Positions 1-9,553 of a stretch of DNA of 64,000 bases are shown here, in pieces; the first letter of the stretch is position 1; every line of letters begins with the position of its first letter. The position numbers and the translations under genes are program-made. The stretch is from Hyphomicrobiales bacterium (GTDB taxonomy: Bacteria; Pseudomonadota; Alphaproteobacteria; Rhizobiales; Rhizobiaceae): assembly GCA_900473805.1 (NCBI GenBank), contig UCMS01000014.1:307103-371102 (forward strand). The letters are read 5' to 3'. The notes beneath the pieces are model-generated. The model was not told the origin of the DNA, ran no database searches, and saw only the letters and a program-made list of their open reading frames with translations.

Positions 1-514
1 TCATCGCCCTCGCGAAGATGAGCTTCTCCCTCCAACCCTCATAGACAGATGAAAAGTGACCGCTCGACTGTTCAACCGCGAGACGCCGCTGCATTTCCGT
101 GTCAGCGGCAAGTAGGTCGGAAAGGCCTTCGACTTCGACCAGATCGAGCTTGCCGTTCTGGAATGCGCGTCGTGAGAACTCACCAGCTTCGGCCATGCGA
201 ACTGCGGAGAATCCGGCTAAGTAACCAAGCGTGGCAGCCACGACCGCCCGGCTTCCGTGAAGATGGATCTCGGCGCAATCCTCGCCCGTGAAAGAATTCG
301 GCCCGCGAAAGATCAGCACGAGTGCTTCGTCAAGAAAACTGCCGTCGGCCAAGCGGAGTGTTCTAAGCCCTGCGACACGCGTCGGCGGCAGTTGATCTTC
401 GCAGAGAGTTTCGAGGATCTCTATCGCACGAGGTCCGCTCAATCGAACGACGGCAACACCAGAGGGAAGCCCGCCAGAGGACAGGGCATAGATCGTATCC
501 GACAAAGCCGCCAA
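1..514 (-). CDS. mnmE: MnmE (TrmE) tRNA-modification GTPase, N-terminal part, cut by window edge
   Basis: MnmE works with MnmG to build the 5-carboxymethylaminomethyl group on U34 of certain tRNAs. Only the first 171 codons are here; the GTPase domain and C-terminus lie beyond base 1. The frame reads LAALSDTIYALSSGGLPSG, the folate-binding N-terminal domain typical of the family. No ATG is available: an in-frame stop lies six codons upstream, and the best start is TTG at 514, preceded seven bases upstream by GAGGAG (minus strand, 522-527). It follows rho on the same strand with a gap of 54 bases. In related genomes mnmE is followed by gidA, gidB and parAB, which would lie just outside this window. 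Recognition of the domain is confident; the TTG start is inferred. Confidence 0.88.
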   Translation of the reverse strand, partial: MAALSDTIYALSSGGLPSGVAVVRLSGPRAIEILETLCEDQLPPTRVAGLRTLRLADGSFLDEALVLIFRGPNSFTGEDCAEIHLHGSRAVVAATLGYLAGFSAVRMAEAGEFSRRAFQNGKLDLVEVEGLSDLLAADTEMQRRLAVEQSSGHFSSVYEGWREKLIFARAM

Positions 515-568
515 GACACCGCTCCTCGTCGATCATGCGCGGGGCCCGCCAGGCGGACCACCCGTCCT

Positions 569-1834
569 TTAGGTGTTCATCGAATCGAAGAAGTCACCGT
601 TATTCTTCGTCTGTTTGAGCTTGTCGATCAGGAATTCGATCGCGTCAGTGGTGCCCATGGGAGCGAGAATACGACGCAGCACGAATATCTTCTGCAGGTC
701 CTGACGAGGAACAAGAAGGTCTTCCTTACGCGTGCCGGACTTGAGAATATCCATCGACGGGAAGATGCGCTTGTCGGCCACCTTGCGATCAAGCACGATT
801 TCGGAGTTACCCGTACCCTTGAACTCTTCGAAAATGACCTCGTCCATGCGGCTGCCCGTATCGATCAGAGCCGTCGCAATAATGGTCAGCGAGCCGCCTT
901 CTTCGATGTTACGAGCGGCACCGAAGAAACGCTTGGGACGCTGAAGGGCGTTGGCATCCACACCACCGGTCAAGACCTTGCCAGAGGAGGGGACAACGGT
1001 GTTGTAGGCGCGGCCGAGGCGGGTAATCGAATCGAGCAGGATGACGACATCGCGTCCGTGCTCGACCAGGCGCTTGGCCTTCTCGATGACCATCTCCGCG
1101 ACCTGAACGTGGCGAACGGCGGGCTCGTCAAATGTCGAAGACACGACTTCGCCCTTCACCGAGCGTTGCATGTCCGTAACTTCTTCCGGCCGTTCATCGA
1201 TCAGGAGAACGATCAGATAGCATTCCGGATGGTTTGCAGTGATCGAATGGGCGATGTTTTGAAGAAGGACCGTCTTACCGGTACGCGGAGGAGCAACGAT
1301 CAAACCGCGCTGCCCCTTTCCGAGAGGCGCCACCAGATCGATCACCCGGGCCGAAAGATCCTTTGACGTGGGAACGTCCAGTTCCATCTTGAACCGTTCA
1401 TTCGGATAAAGCGGTGTCAGGTTGTCGAAGTGAACCTTGTGCCGGATCTTTTCGGGATCCTCGAAATTGATGGTGTTGACCTTGAGCAACGCAAAATAAC
1501 GCTCGCCTTCCTTCGGCCCGCGGATCGGACCCTCAACCGTATCTCCGGTCTTGAGCGAAAAACGACGGATCTGCGAAGGCGAAATGTAGATATCATCAGG
1601 ACCGGGGAGGTAATTTGCGTTGGCCGACCGCAGGAACCCGAATCCATCCTGGAGAACCTCGACAACCCCTTCGCCGATGATCTCAACGTCCTGGCTTGCA
1701 AGCATCTTCAAGATCGCGAACATCAGCTCCTGCTTGCGCATCGTGCTGGCATTTTCGACTTCGAGCGATTCAGCAAAAGTCAGGAGATCGGTCGGAGATT
1801 TGCTCTTGAGTTCTTGTAGCTTCATTTCAGCCAT
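569..1834 (-). CDS. rho: Transcription termination factor Rho
   Basis: Rho is a hexameric RNA helicase that loads on untranslated RNA and ends transcription. The 421-residue product matches the usual rhizobial length. An N-terminal helical region is followed by the cold-shock RNA-binding domain (about 55-125, with GFGFLRS). The ATPase core carries Walker A APPRTGKT at 181-188, Walker B VVILLDS at 263-269 and the Q loop near 288-300. The frame is open for 32 more codons upstream, but [12 protein letters not shown] at 1834 is the family start, so the shorter form is chosen. It sits between hemJ and mnmE, all on the minus strand. The 192 bases upstream (1835-2026) hold no gene and presumably carry its promoter and leader. 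Confidence 0.97.
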   Translation of the reverse strand: MAEMKLQELKSKSPTDLLTFAESLEVENASTMRKQELMFAILKMLASQDVEIIGEGVVEVLQDGFGFLRSANANYLPGPDDIYISPSQIRRFSLKTGDTVEGPIRGPKEGERYFALLKVNTINFEDPEKIRHKVHFDNLTPLYPNERFKMELDVPTSKDLSARVIDLVAPLGKGQRGLIVAPPRTGKTVLLQNIAHSITANHPECYLIVLLIDERPEEVTDMQRSVKGEVVSSTFDEPAVRHVQVAEMVIEKAKRLVEHGRDVVILLDSITRLGRAYNTVVPSSGKVLTGGVDANALQRPKRFFGAARNIEEGGSLTIIATALIDTGSRMDEVIFEEFKGTGNSEIVLDRKVADKRIFPSMDILKSGTRKEDLLVPRQDLQKIFVLRRILAPMGTTDAIEFLIDKLKQTKNNGDFFDSMNT

Positions 1835-2026
1835 GAAGAGGACCACGTCATTCTGGAATTTTGAGGAGAGCGGCGAGCTGGTGGAATTCGGTACGAATGC
1901 GAGGGCCGCAAATGACTGAATGTTACGCAAGCCAGAAAGGAGAAGTGGCGCGAAAATAGCGATTCACGCATTTGACCGCAAGCGAAAAGCCGAATGTCTC
2001 GAAAATAATGCGTAGACGTCGATTCG

Positions 2027-2575
2027 CTAGAAGGGTTTGACGATTGCGAGCACGACAATCACGATCATCAACAAAGTCGGACCCTCATTCATCATACGCC
2101 AAAAACGCGGGGTCCTGACATAGCGGCCTTGGCCAAACAGCTTGGCCGACCTCGCGAAATAGCCATGTACGCCCGAGAGGGCCACGACCGCCGCAAGCTT
2201 CGCGTGGAGCCATCCACCTTGGAAGCCGAAAACAGACCAGGCAAGATAGAGCCCCAACACCCATGACACGACCATCGCCGGCGTCATGATGACCGTCACC
2301 AGTCGATGCTCCATGACTGAAAAGGTATGCGCCTGCTCTGACCCTGGCACGGAATCACTGTGATAGATGAACAGCCGGGGCAGATACAGCATGCCAGCCA
2401 TCCAGGAGATGATCGCAATCACATGCAGCGCTTTGATCCATGGATAGGCCGTGTCCGGACCCGCCACCATCACCCCAAGACCGATGATAGCAAAGAAGGT
2501 CAATGCCAGCGCTGCACGCCTTGCAGCAGCCTGTCCGGACTTCTGATCTATCTGTTTAACCTGTGGTTCAGCCAA
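2027..2575 (-). CDS. hemJ: Protoporphyrinogen IX oxidase HemJ
   Basis: HemJ (UPF0093 family) oxidises protoporphyrinogen IX to protoporphyrin IX in the inner membrane, the penultimate step of heme synthesis in bacteria that lack HemG and HemY. The 182-residue protein has a charged N-terminus and hydrophobic segments near 22-38, 47-68, 92-115, 123-141 and 165-182. The conserved histidine of the KALHVI motif is at 51, and a second conserved block (SVMEHRL) is near 86-92. Its first eight bases overlap the end of hemE, so the two heme genes are very likely co-transcribed and translationally coupled. The pairing of hemE with hemJ supports the assignment. Confidence 0.93.
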   Translation of the reverse strand: MAEPQVKQIDQKSGQAAARRAALALTFFAIIGLGVMVAGPDTAYPWIKALHVIAIISWMAGMLYLPRLFIYHSDSVPGSEQAHTFSVMEHRLVTVIMTPAMVVSWVLGLYLAWSVFGFQGGWLHAKLAAVVALSGVHGYFARSAKLFGQGRYVRTPRFWRMMNEGPTLLMIVIVVLAIVKPF

Positions 2576-3596
2576 AGCGTCTCACCTGGTTGACGAGATC
2601 GGTCACATGGTTCGGATCTGCCTGCGGAGTAATCCCATGACCGAGGTTGAAGATCAGCGGGCCCTGACCCAGAGCATGAAGCACTGCGTCGATCCCTTCA
2701 GACAGAGCAGAGCCGCCAGCCACGACACGCATTGGATCGAGATTCCCCTGAACGGGCCCATCTTTCTGCAGTTCGGCAGCGAAGCTTAAGGGGACCGACC
2801 AGTCGAGGCCGATGGCATCCGCACCGGTTGCCTGACGATAGTTTTTGAGAAGAATTCCAGCACCCTTGGCGAACGCGATCACCTTGGCTGACGGTCTCCG
2901 ATGCTTCACCGATTGGATCATTCTCCTCACCGGGGCAATGGCAAACTTCTCGAATTCAGTTTCCCCGAGCACGCCAGCCCAGGAATCGAAAATCTGAACG
3001 GCGTCGGCACCGGCATCAATCTGCGCCACCAGGTAATCAGCGGAAACATCAGCCAGGAAATCGAGAAGGCGCCCAAAGGCTTCAGGATGACGGTAGGCGA
3101 ACAAGCGGGCAGGGGCCTGATCGGGCGTCCCATGACCGGCAATCATGTAAGTCGCCACAGTCCAGGGCGCACCGCAAAAACCAAGCAATGTCGTCTCTAC
3201 GGGAAGGTCGCGACGCAAACGGCGCACGGTCTCGATAACCGGTTGAAGATGCCGATCAACATTGTCTGCGTTGAGCTTTGATATCCCATCCTCATCGATA
3301 GGATCCATCTGCGGCCCATGCCCCTCCGTAAAGCGCACATTGCGATGCAAGGCGTCCGGAATCACCAGAATGTCGGAGAACAGGATTGCGGCATCAAAGC
3401 CGTAGCGCCGTATCGGCTGTAGCGTGACCTCTGCCGCCAGTTCCGGGTTATAGCACAGATCCAGGAAACTTCCGGCCTGTTGCCGAGTTTCACGATACTC
3501 GGGCAGATACCGTCCTGCCTGTCTCATCAGCCAGATTGGCGGAGGAGTGACCGTTTTGCCGTCAAGCACGTCGAGGACTTTGCGGTTCTGGCTCAA
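2568..3596 (-). CDS. hemE: Uroporphyrinogen decarboxylase
   Basis: HemE removes four carboxyl groups from uroporphyrinogen III to give coproporphyrinogen III in the cytoplasm. The 342-residue product has the diagnostic N-terminal motif [14 protein letters not shown] (23-36), then [11 protein letters not shown], and a [13 protein letters not shown] block, all expected for a full-length enzyme. It overlaps hemJ by eight bases. Upstream lies the putative replication origin; hemE beside oriC is the arrangement known from Caulobacter and Sinorhizobium, and hemE is transcribed away from the origin. The ATG at 3596 gives the normal family start ([11 protein letters not shown]). Confidence 0.97.
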   Translation of the reverse strand: MSQNRKVLDVLDGKTVTPPPIWLMRQAGRYLPEYRETRQQAGSFLDLCYNPELAAEVTLQPIRRYGFDAAILFSDILVIPDALHRNVRFTEGHGPQMDPIDEDGISKLNADNVDRHLQPVIETVRRLRRDLPVETTLLGFCGAPWTVATYMIAGHGTPDQAPARLFAYRHPEAFGRLLDFLADVSADYLVAQIDAGADAVQIFDSWAGVLGETEFEKFAIAPVRRMIQSVKHRRPSAKVIAFAKGAGILLKNYRQATGADAIGLDWSVPLSFAAELQKDGPVQGNLDPMRVVAGGSALSEGIDAVLHALGQGPLIFNLGHGITPQADPNHVTDLVNQVRRFG

Positions 3597-4000
3597 GGCA
3601 CGCGCCCCTTCAATAAAGAAAAGAGATATTGAATCTTCTTCTATTTCTAAGAGTCGGTGACTATCAAGGATTAAAGGCCGTGCACAGAAATTCGAGCTTC
3701 AAGGCCTGGCCGATCAACAAGGTCAAAAGACGAAACCACAATCCTGTGAACTACGGGGAGAACTGAAATTATATCAATAGTAACAATGGCTTGATCTGAT
3801 TCCAAATCTGATTGTTAACCTGCCGAACCTGTCTAAGAAATTTCATAACTGCGCGCTTTCACCACAATCCACAGATCCGCTGATAACGACCCTTTCCCTT
3901 TTCGCTTTGTGGATAAAGAGGCAGTTTTCCGCTTGTCCTGACCCCGGCCTCGCCGCTACCTGTGTTTATCCCGAACTATCAACAGGCCGAGGAGAAGAGC
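3597..4000. other. Putative chromosomal replication origin (oriC), hemE to PPDK-regulator intergenic region
   Basis: These 404 bases separate divergent operons and contain no convincing gene. Seen directly: an exact DnaA box (3908-3916, TTATCCACA on the minus strand), weaker matches CAATCCACA at 3865-3873 and TTATCCCGA at 3966-3974, A/T-rich stretches at about 3605-3660 and 3765-3850 in an otherwise G/C-rich region, and several GANTC sites (CcrM methylation targets) near 3631, 3651 and 3797. Known: the Caulobacter and Sinorhizobium origins lie beside hemE. Inference: this is oriC, with leading-strand genes diverging on both sides. I found no clear pair of CtrA half-sites of the TTAA-N7-TTAA type. 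The GTG at 3962 extends the neighbouring gene frame into this region but is not the preferred start. Confidence 0.8.
3908..3916 (-). promoter_or_regulatory. DnaA box, exact consensus
   Basis: TGTGGATAA on the plus strand is TTATCCACA on the minus strand, identical to the strong DnaA-binding consensus. It lies about 90 bases before the GTG start of the PPDK regulator, inside the hemE-side origin region. Confidence 0.8.
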
Positions 4001-4822
4001 GTGGAGAACAGGAAAAACTTCTTCCATCTCCACCTGATTTCTGACTCGACCGGGGAAACGCTCATCTCCGCTGGCCGCGCGGCTGCCGCGCAGTTCCGCA
4101 GCTCGAATGCCATCGAGCATGTTTATCCGCTGATCCGCAGCCGCAAACAGGTGAAGGCCCTTATTGAAGCGATCGACCGGGAACCCGGCATCGTGCTGTA
4201 CACGATCGTGGATCATCATCTTGCGGCACTCGTCGAGACCGGCTGTCATGAACTCGGCCTTCCCTGCGTCAATGTGCTGGCGCCGATCATCGAGACATTC
4301 CAGTCATATCTTGGTGCGCCGTCTCGGGGGAGGGTGGGCGCGCAGCACGTCCTCAATGCGGATTACTTCGCCCGGATCGAAGCGCTGAACTTCACGATGG
4401 ACCATGACGATGGCCAGGCGCAGGAGGACTACGATCAGGCCGACGTTGTCATTATCGGTATCAGCAGGACATCCAAGACACCGACCTCCATCTACCTCGC
4501 AAATCGCGGCATCAAGACTGCAAATCTGCCGGTCGTTCCCGGTGTTCCCTTGCCGGAAAGCCTTCTGACGGCCACTCGACCTCTCGTGGTCGGTTTGATC
4601 GCCACGTCGGACCGGATATCCCAGGTGCGGGAAAACAGGGTGCTCGGAAACACGCCCGGCTACGACCGGAGTGACTATGTGGATCGTGCCTCCATTACGG
4701 AGGAGCTCAAATATGCCAGGGCCCTGTGCGCGCGAAACAATTGGCCGGTAATTGATGTGACACGGCGTTCGATCGAAGAGACGGCCGCAGCCATCGTTGC
4801 TCTGCGACCGAAGCTGCGTTAA
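4001..4822 (+). CDS. Putative pyruvate, phosphate dikinase regulatory protein (DUF299)
   Basis: This family is a bifunctional serine/threonine kinase and phosphorylase that uses ADP to inactivate, and phosphate to reactivate, pyruvate phosphate dikinase or PEP synthase. The 273-residue product begins [20 protein letters not shown], the typical start, and has the P-loop-like motif GISRTSKT at 153-160. GTG at 4001 is preferred because GAGGAG lies six bases upstream and the resulting N-terminus matches the family; an earlier in-frame GTG at 3962 would add 13 residues. It is the first gene to the right of the putative origin and heads the maf-aroE-coaE-dnaQ string. Its target enzyme is not in the window, so PPDK rather than PEP synthase is inferred from the lineage. 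Confidence 0.93.
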   Translation: MENRKNFFHLHLISDSTGETLISAGRAAAAQFRSSNAIEHVYPLIRSRKQVKALIEAIDREPGIVLYTIVDHHLAALVETGCHELGLPCVNVLAPIIETFQSYLGAPSRGRVGAQHVLNADYFARIEALNFTMDHDDGQAQEDYDQADVVIIGISRTSKTPTSIYLANRGIKTANLPVVPGVPLPESLLTATRPLVVGLIATSDRISQVRENRVLGNTPGYDRSDYVDRASITEELKYARALCARNNWPVIDVTRRSIEETAAAIVALRPKLR

Positions 4823-4854
4823 GCGCCCAGGGTGGACGAGTGGGAAAGATAAGA

Positions 4855-5454
4855 ATGACACATTCCCTGATACTGGCATCAGCCAGCAGTACCCGGAAAA
4901 ATCTGCTTGCCAATGCGGGGTTGACCTTCGAAGCCGAAGCTGCAGATGTCGATGAGCGGCTGCTTGAGCAAGGCATGCCGGGGGAAGATCGCTCGCCTTC
5001 AGCGGTCGCGATGCATCTTGCAATGGCAAAGGCGCGTTCAGTTTCGGCGCGGTATCCCGGCGCGACAGTCATTGGCTGTGATCAGACGATGTCACTGGGC
5101 TCGAGCCTCTTTCACAAGGCAGCGGATAAGATGGCGGCGAAGGCCACGCTGTCGACGCTCAGGGGCAAGTCCCACCATCTAAACAGCGCCGTCTGTCTGG
5201 TTCGGGACAGCGAGGTGATGTGGAGCCACGTTTCTGTGGCAGCCATGCGCATGCGTCCGTTCAGCGACCAGTTCTTGGAGTCCTACCTAGATCGCAATGG
5301 GGAAAAAGTCCTGGGAAGCGTGGGCTGCTACCAGCTGGAAGGCGAGGGGATTCAGCTCTTCGAAGCGATTGATGGTGACTATTTCACCATTCTCGGATTG
5401 CCCCTGCTACCGCTCCTCGAAGAGCTGCGTAAACTCGGTATTAACCATGCATGA
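4855..5454 (+). CDS. maf: Maf family nucleoside triphosphate pyrophosphatase
   Basis: Maf proteins hydrolyse non-canonical or modified nucleoside triphosphates to monophosphates, and some affect septum formation. The 199-residue protein starts [18 protein letters not shown], the family N-terminus, and contains [11 protein letters not shown] and [21 protein letters not shown], the C-terminal catalytic block. A GTG at 4840 would add five residues (MGKIR); ATG at 4855 is preferred because it places the conserved LILASAS motif where it normally sits. The last eight bases overlap aroE, and a parS-like site begins in the stop codon. It is the subfamily usually paired with aroE in rhizobia. Confidence 0.92.
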   Translation: MTHSLILASASSTRKNLLANAGLTFEAEAADVDERLLEQGMPGEDRSPSAVAMHLAMAKARSVSARYPGATVIGCDQTMSLGSSLFHKAADKMAAKATLSTLRGKSHHLNSAVCLVRDSEVMWSHVSVAAMRMRPFSDQFLESYLDRNGEKVLGSVGCYQLEGEGIQLFEAIDGDYFTILGLPLLPLLEELRKLGINHA

Positions 5455-6304
5455 TTCACGTGAAACACATCCAAGGGCATTCGTCGCCGGCTACCCGATC
5501 AAACATTCGCGGTCACCGTTGATCCACGGTTTCTGGCTGGAACGATTGGGCTTGCGGGGTTCCTACGAGAAGCTCGCAATCAGCCCAGAGGATTTTCCCG
5601 CTTTCATCACCGATCTCAAAAAGGGTGTTTCCGGCTATGTCGGTGGAAACATCACGATCCCACACAAGGAAGTCGCATGTCGCTTGGCGGATCGTATCGA
5701 GCCCTTGGCCGAAGAACTCGGCGCCGCCAATACCCTCTGGGTTCATGACGGAGAGGTCCATGGCACAAACACCGACGGTATCGGTTTCGTCAGCAATCTC
5801 GATTCGGAGAAGCCGGGGTGGGATCGATCGGAAGTTGCAGTAGTCCTCGGTGCGGGCGGAGCCAGTCGCGCCATCTTGCAATCCCTACGTGACCGAGGCC
5901 TGCGGGAAATCCGTGTGGTGAACCGAACCGTGGAAAGGGCACAAGAGCTCGTTGACCGCTTTGGACCTAGGCTCAGTGCTCATCCAATGGCGGCCTTACC
6001 CGAGTTGATGCGAGACGCTGGCCTCTTCGTAAACACAACGTCGCTCGGAATGGACGGCAGCGAAGCACCCGATCTTCCCTTCGAAAGGATGCCCTCTGGC
6101 TCCCTCGTCACAGATATCGTCTATGTACCCTTGAAGACGCCATTCCTGGAAAAAGCTGAACGAGCGGGTCTGGCGACTGTAGATGGTCTCGGAATGCTCC
6201 TCCATCAGGCGGTGCCTGGCTTCGAGAAATGGTTCGGCAAACGACCCGAAGTAACGGCGGAGCTTCGCCGTGTCATCCTTGCAGATATCGGGGAAGTCAG
6301 ATGA
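5447..6304 (+). CDS. aroE: Shikimate dehydrogenase
   Basis: AroE reduces 3-dehydroshikimate to shikimate with NADPH in the aromatic amino-acid pathway. The 285-residue enzyme has the shikimate-binding KHSRSP motif at 19-24, NITIPHK ending at the catalytic lysine 74, NTDGIGF at about 108-114, and the nucleotide-binding GAGGAS at 135-140. The chosen ATG overlaps the maf stop by eight bases. The gene ends in ATGA shared with coaE, so translation of maf, aroE and coaE looks coupled. Odd feature: codons 2-7 double as a near-perfect parS site, which constrains synonymous choice there. Confidence 0.96.
   Translation: MHDSRETHPRAFVAGYPIKHSRSPLIHGFWLERLGLRGSYEKLAISPEDFPAFITDLKKGVSGYVGGNITIPHKEVACRLADRIEPLAEELGAANTLWVHDGEVHGTNTDGIGFVSNLDSEKPGWDRSEVAVVLGAGGASRAILQSLRDRGLREIRVVNRTVERAQELVDRFGPRLSAHPMAALPELMRDAGLFVNTTSLGMDGSEAPDLPFERMPSGSLVTDIVYVPLKTPFLEKAERAGLATVDGLGMLLHQAVPGFEKWFGKRPEVTAELRRVILADIGEVR
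5452..5467. promoter_or_regulatory. parS-like ParB binding site 1
   Basis: TGATTCACGTGAAACA matches the bacterial parS consensus TGTTTCACGTGAAACA at 15 of 16 positions. It covers the maf stop codon and codons 2-7 of aroE, about 1.5 kb from the putative oriC. ParB sites within a few kilobases of the origin are expected, and parAB normally lies just beyond mnmE in this lineage. ParB binding is inferred, not shown. Confidence 0.75.
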
Positions 6305-6915
6305 TCGTCATAGGGCTGACCGGTTCCATCGGCATGGGAAAGACCACGACCGCGGAATTGTTTGCCGCTGAAGGTGTTCCAGTTCACGATGCGGATCGTA
6401 CCGTTCATGAGCTTTATCGCGGTGAGGCGGTGGAAGCCATCGGAGCGGCCTTTCCTGGAACCGTTGTCGAGGGGCAGGTCGACCGCACCAAGCTATCTGA
6501 GAATCTGGCAAAGAATCCGGCTAATTTCAGCCGTCTGGAAGCAATCGTCCATCCGCTTGTCCAAAAGCGCGAACGGGCGTTTCTCGATGAACAAAGGGGT
6601 GCTGGACAGCCGATTGTGCTTTTCGACATTCCTCTGCTCTTCGAAACGGGTGCAGAAAACAGAGTGGACGAGATCGTGGTTGCAAGTTGCGCACCAGACA
6701 TTCAGCGCCGCCGGGTTCTGGCCCGCCCCGGAATGACGCCGGACAAACTGGATCTGATCCTTTCGCGCCAAACCCCCGACGCTGAGAAACGCGCGAGGGC
6801 CGATTTCATCGTGGACACCGGTCGCGGCATCGACGATGCCAGGAGACAGGTCAGGTCCATTCTTGCAACACTGCGCGCTCGTAATTTTGAAGCGGGAAAG
6901 ACCGACAATGCGTGA
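6301..6915 (+). CDS. coaE: Dephospho-CoA kinase
   Basis: CoaE phosphorylates dephospho-CoA at the 3'-hydroxyl, the last step of coenzyme A synthesis. The 204-residue protein starts [20 protein letters not shown] with the P-loop at 8-15, followed by the [12 protein letters not shown] region and FDIPLLFE. It overlaps aroE by four bases (ATGA) and dnaQ by eight. A longer in-frame extension upstream lies within aroE and lacks family similarity, so the ATG at 6301 is chosen. Confidence 0.96.
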   Translation: MIVIGLTGSIGMGKTTTAELFAAEGVPVHDADRTVHELYRGEAVEAIGAAFPGTVVEGQVDRTKLSENLAKNPANFSRLEAIVHPLVQKRERAFLDEQRGAGQPIVLFDIPLLFETGAENRVDEIVVASCAPDIQRRRVLARPGMTPDKLDLILSRQTPDAEKRARADFIVDTGRGIDDARRQVRSILATLRARNFEAGKTDNA

Positions 6916-7609
6916 GATCGTTTTCGATACGGAAACCACTGGTCTGGAAAACAAGTTTGATCGCGTCATCGAAATTGGCGGCGTCGAACTTCTCAACCAT
7001 TTCCCGACGGGGCGTACCTTCCACGTCTACATCAATCCGGGGGACCGCAAAGTTCATCCGGATGCTCTGGCCGTGCACGGCATCACCGACGCATTCCTGC
7101 AGGACAAGCCGAGTTTCGCGGACATAGTGTCCGAGCTGCAGGAGTTTTTCGATGGCGCAAAATGGGTTGCTCACAACGCAAACTTCGACATGGGTTTTAT
7201 CAACGCCGAATTTGAAAGGCTTGGTCTTCCGCCTGTTTCACCTGACCTGGTGATCGACACGCTTTCGCTTGCGCGACGCAAACATCCCATGGGCCCCAAC
7301 TCGCTCGATGCGCTATGCCGTCGTTACGGCATCGACAACTCCCACCGCACCAAGCACGGCGCTTTGCTAGACTCGGAATTGCTGGCAGAAGTTTACATCG
7401 AAATGCTGGGCGGGCGTCAGGCGGCACTCGGCCTGACTTCGGTTGATACCCGACGTAGCGAGGTCGTGGAGGTCACCGAGGTTCTCGATATTTCCTACGA
7501 TCGACCACGACAGCTCGCCAGCCGCCTGTCCTCAGAGGAAGTGGAGGGACACGCCAAGCTCGTGGCTGGCCTCGGATCAAAAGCGATCTGGTTGAAATAC
7601 GCCAATTGA
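6908..7609 (+). CDS. dnaQ: DNA polymerase III epsilon subunit (3'-5' proofreading exonuclease)
   Basis: DnaQ proofreads for the replicative polymerase. The 233-residue product has the DEDD exonuclease motifs: DTET at 7-10 (Exo I), HNANFDMGFI (Exo II), and HRTKHGALLDSELLAEVY (Exo III with the catalytic histidine). The C-terminal part after about residue 180 is expected to bind the alpha subunit. It overlaps coaE by eight bases and ends the five-gene operon; a strong hairpin terminator follows directly. Confidence 0.96.
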   Translation: MREIVFDTETTGLENKFDRVIEIGGVELLNHFPTGRTFHVYINPGDRKVHPDALAVHGITDAFLQDKPSFADIVSELQEFFDGAKWVAHNANFDMGFINAEFERLGLPPVSPDLVIDTLSLARRKHPMGPNSLDALCRRYGIDNSHRTKHGALLDSELLAEVYIEMLGGRQAALGLTSVDTRRSEVVEVTEVLDISYDRPRQLASRLSSEEVEGHAKLVAGLGSKAIWLKYAN

Positions 7610-7634
7610 AAAAGGGCCCACTTGGGCCCTTTTT
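7609..7634. terminator. Bidirectional intrinsic terminator between dnaQ and secB
   Basis: The perfect inverted repeat AAAAAGGGCCCA / TGGGCCCTTTTT has two bases between its arms. The G/C stem is flanked by A and T tracts on both strands, so it can end dnaQ transcripts (plus) and secB transcripts (minus). It begins at the last base of dnaQ. Confidence 0.9.
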
Positions 7635-7656
7635 AACGTCTCGGATGTTGGTCGGC

Positions 7657-8133
7657 TCAGTTGGGTGCCGACTGTGCCTGGGCGCGAGACTGTTCTTCGG
7701 CAACGCGCTGCGCAAACATCTGGGTAAAATCGATCGGGTCGATCATCAGCGGAGGGAAGCCGCCATTGCGGGTAGCGTCCGCGATGATCTGGCGCGCGAA
7801 AGGAAACAGCAAGCGCGGGCATTCGATGAACAGCACCGGCAGCATGTGCTCCTGCGGAAAGCCGGAGATCCGGAAAACGCCGCCATAGATCAGTTCAGTA
7901 ACGAACACGACCTTGTCGCCATCCTTGGCTTCTGCGTTGAGCGACAGAACCACGTCGAAATCGGTATCGGACAGCGGATTGGCGTTGACATTCACGTTGA
8001 TATTGATGGCCGGAGCCTTGTCACGGGCCTGAAGCGAACGCGGCGCACCCGGATTCTCGAACGAAAAGTCTTTGATATACTGGGCGAGAATGTTGAGGGA
8101 AGGAGAAGCATTTCCCTGAATGTTGTCAGCCAT
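7657..8133 (-). CDS. secB: Protein-export chaperone SecB
   Basis: SecB is a cytoplasmic tetrameric chaperone that keeps pre-proteins unfolded and hands them to SecA. The 158-residue product has the family core [18 protein letters not shown] near 13-30, the VNVNANPL strand region and [27 protein letters not shown], as in alphaproteobacterial SecB. The C-terminal tail is rich in A, Q and S. It is convergent with dnaQ, and 84 bases separate its start from the end of fxsA on the same strand. Confidence 0.96.
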   Translation of the reverse strand: MADNIQGNASPSLNILAQYIKDFSFENPGAPRSLQARDKAPAININVNVNANPLSDTDFDVVLSLNAEAKDGDKVVFVTELIYGGVFRISGFPQEHMLPVLFIECPRLLFPFARQIIADATRNGGFPPLMIDPIDFTQMFAQRVAEEQSRAQAQSAPN

Positions 8134-8217
8134 AGGCCATGTCCTTGAATTGAATTGCTATGGCCATCTAACATTTGAACCCTGTCCTTACAACCCTCGC
8201 ATCAGCCCGGTAGCGTG

Positions 8218-8706
8218 TCAGTCGCGGCTGATTCTGGGCCCGTTCCAAGGACTGTCGGCGCGAGGTTCCCGAGAGAATTCGCCCTCGTCAAGGTCTACCA
8301 CCGTCTCCGCTCCGAACCCGCTGCGCCCGCCATTGGGCGTTCGGAACTGCCCTGTCACGACGATCCTCGATTTGAGCATCCGCCAGAACAGATCCCGCAA
8401 TTTCGGGATGAACAAGAGAAGGCCGATGATGTCGCCGACAAAACCAGGCACGATCAAGAGGAAGGCGGCAACCACCAAAAGTGCTGCATGCACCAGCTCC
8501 CGGCCCGGATCCACCCCACGACGGGTTTCTTCCTGCAAGCGCTGCAGGATACCTCGGCCTTGTCGTTTGAGCAGGAATAGGCCGAGTGCCGCCGAGAAGA
8601 TCACGAGGCCCAGGGTCGACAGAACGCCGATGGCCTGCCCGACCAGGATCAGGCTGGCGATTTCCAGAAGTGGTGCGAGGATGAAAAGCACCAACGGAAG
8701 GCGCAT
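8218..8706 (-). CDS. fxsA: FxsA family inner-membrane protein
   Basis: FxsA-family proteins are small membrane proteins; overproduction of the E. coli member relieves F-exclusion of phage T7, but the native role is unknown. The 162-residue product has hydrophobic segments at about 4-22, 24-45 and 72-97, then a polar tail containing GQFRTPNGGRSGFGAETVVDLDEGEF. ATG at 8706 is preferred because GGAG lies six bases upstream; an ATG four codons earlier at 8718 is possible. It is the first gene of a short minus-strand unit with secB and is divergent from the Tim44-like gene, 148 bases away. Confidence 0.9.
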   Translation of the reverse strand: MRLPLVLFILAPLLEIASLILVGQAIGVLSTLGLVIFSAALGLFLLKRQGRGILQRLQEETRRGVDPGRELVHAALLVVAAFLLIVPGFVGDIIGLLLFIPKLRDLFWRMLKSRIVVTGQFRTPNGGRSGFGAETVVDLDEGEFSREPRADSPWNGPRISRD

Positions 8707-8854
8707 TGCGGACTCCAAACGCCATCGTGATCGTTATTCCGCATGAGTTGGCGCACACTCGCTGCAAAGAATGCGTCACGCCATTTGAATCATGGGGCGC
8801 GCAAGACTATATGGGAGTTCGAAAAAGCGAATTCAATCAAGCCTGGCGGTATTC

Positions 8855-9553
8855 ATGGGATCTAGCGATTTTGTCACTTTGTTCTTCCTGGTCGCCGCAG
8901 TGCTGATCTTTATTCAGCTGCGCAGCGTTCTCGGCCGCCGGACAGGAAACGAAAAATCGCCGTTCGAGACCTTGGCCCAGCGCGAAGCCGCCAAACCGCA
9001 GGGCGCCGATGACGGCAAGGTCGTGACATTGCAGCGCCGTGACGAAGGAAATCCTGAAGACCGCTTCTCTGCTGTTGACGCCTATGCTCCAGTGGGAACG
9101 CCGTTGAACGACCAGCTTCGGGAATTGCTGCGCCATGACGCAAGCTTCTCGCCCAAGGAATTCCTGAATGGCGCAAAGATCGCCTACGAGATGATCGTTC
9201 TGGCTTATGCAGACGGCGACAGGAAAACGTTGAAGGGCCTTCTCTCCCGCGAGGTGTTTGAAGGCTTCGAAAGCGCCATCGCCGAGCGTGAAGGGCGCGG
9301 CGAGACGATGAAGTCGACCTTCGTGGGGATCGAAAAAGCCGAAATTACCCATGCCTCGGCAAAGGACAACGAAGAACAGGTCACGGTCCGGATCCTCAGC
9401 CAGCTGATCACTGCGACCTATGACAAGGCCGGTGCCTTGATTGATGGCGATGCCGAGGCCGTTGCCGACGTCAACGACGTCTGGACATTTGCTCGTGACG
9501 TGCGCTCAAGGGATCCGAACTGGAAATTGATCGCGACCGAAGCCGAACAATGA
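8855..9553 (+). CDS. Tim44-like domain protein, probable membrane-anchored adaptor
   Basis: The 232-residue product has one N-terminal membrane segment (about 5-24, FVTLFFLVAAVLIFIQLRSVLG), a polar linker, and a C-terminal Tim44-like domain (about 85-232, with EFLNGAKIAYEMIVLAYADGDRKTLKGLLSREVFEGF). The Tim44 domain anchors the mitochondrial import motor, and alphaproteobacteria carry homologues thought to act as membrane adaptors. The start MGSSDFVTLFF at 8855 places the membrane segment at the N-terminus; a longer frame from 8792 is less likely. It shares an ATGA overlap with mltA and heads a four-gene operon. Confidence 0.88.
   Translation: MGSSDFVTLFFLVAAVLIFIQLRSVLGRRTGNEKSPFETLAQREAAKPQGADDGKVVTLQRRDEGNPEDRFSAVDAYAPVGTPLNDQLRELLRHDASFSPKEFLNGAKIAYEMIVLAYADGDRKTLKGLLSREVFEGFESAIAEREGRGETMKSTFVGIEKAEITHASAKDNEEQVTVRILSQLITATYDKAGALIDGDAEAVADVNDVWTFARDVRSRDPNWKLIATEAEQ

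Noticed and set aside
257..1366. Long plus-strand open frame of 369 codons opposite rho
   Set aside because: It is antisense to a clearly recognised rho gene and has no domain I recognise; long shadow frames are common in high-G/C DNA.
3962..4000. Earlier GTG start for the PPDK regulator
   Set aside because: It would add 13 residues not typical of the family; GTG at 4001 has GAGGAG at the right distance.
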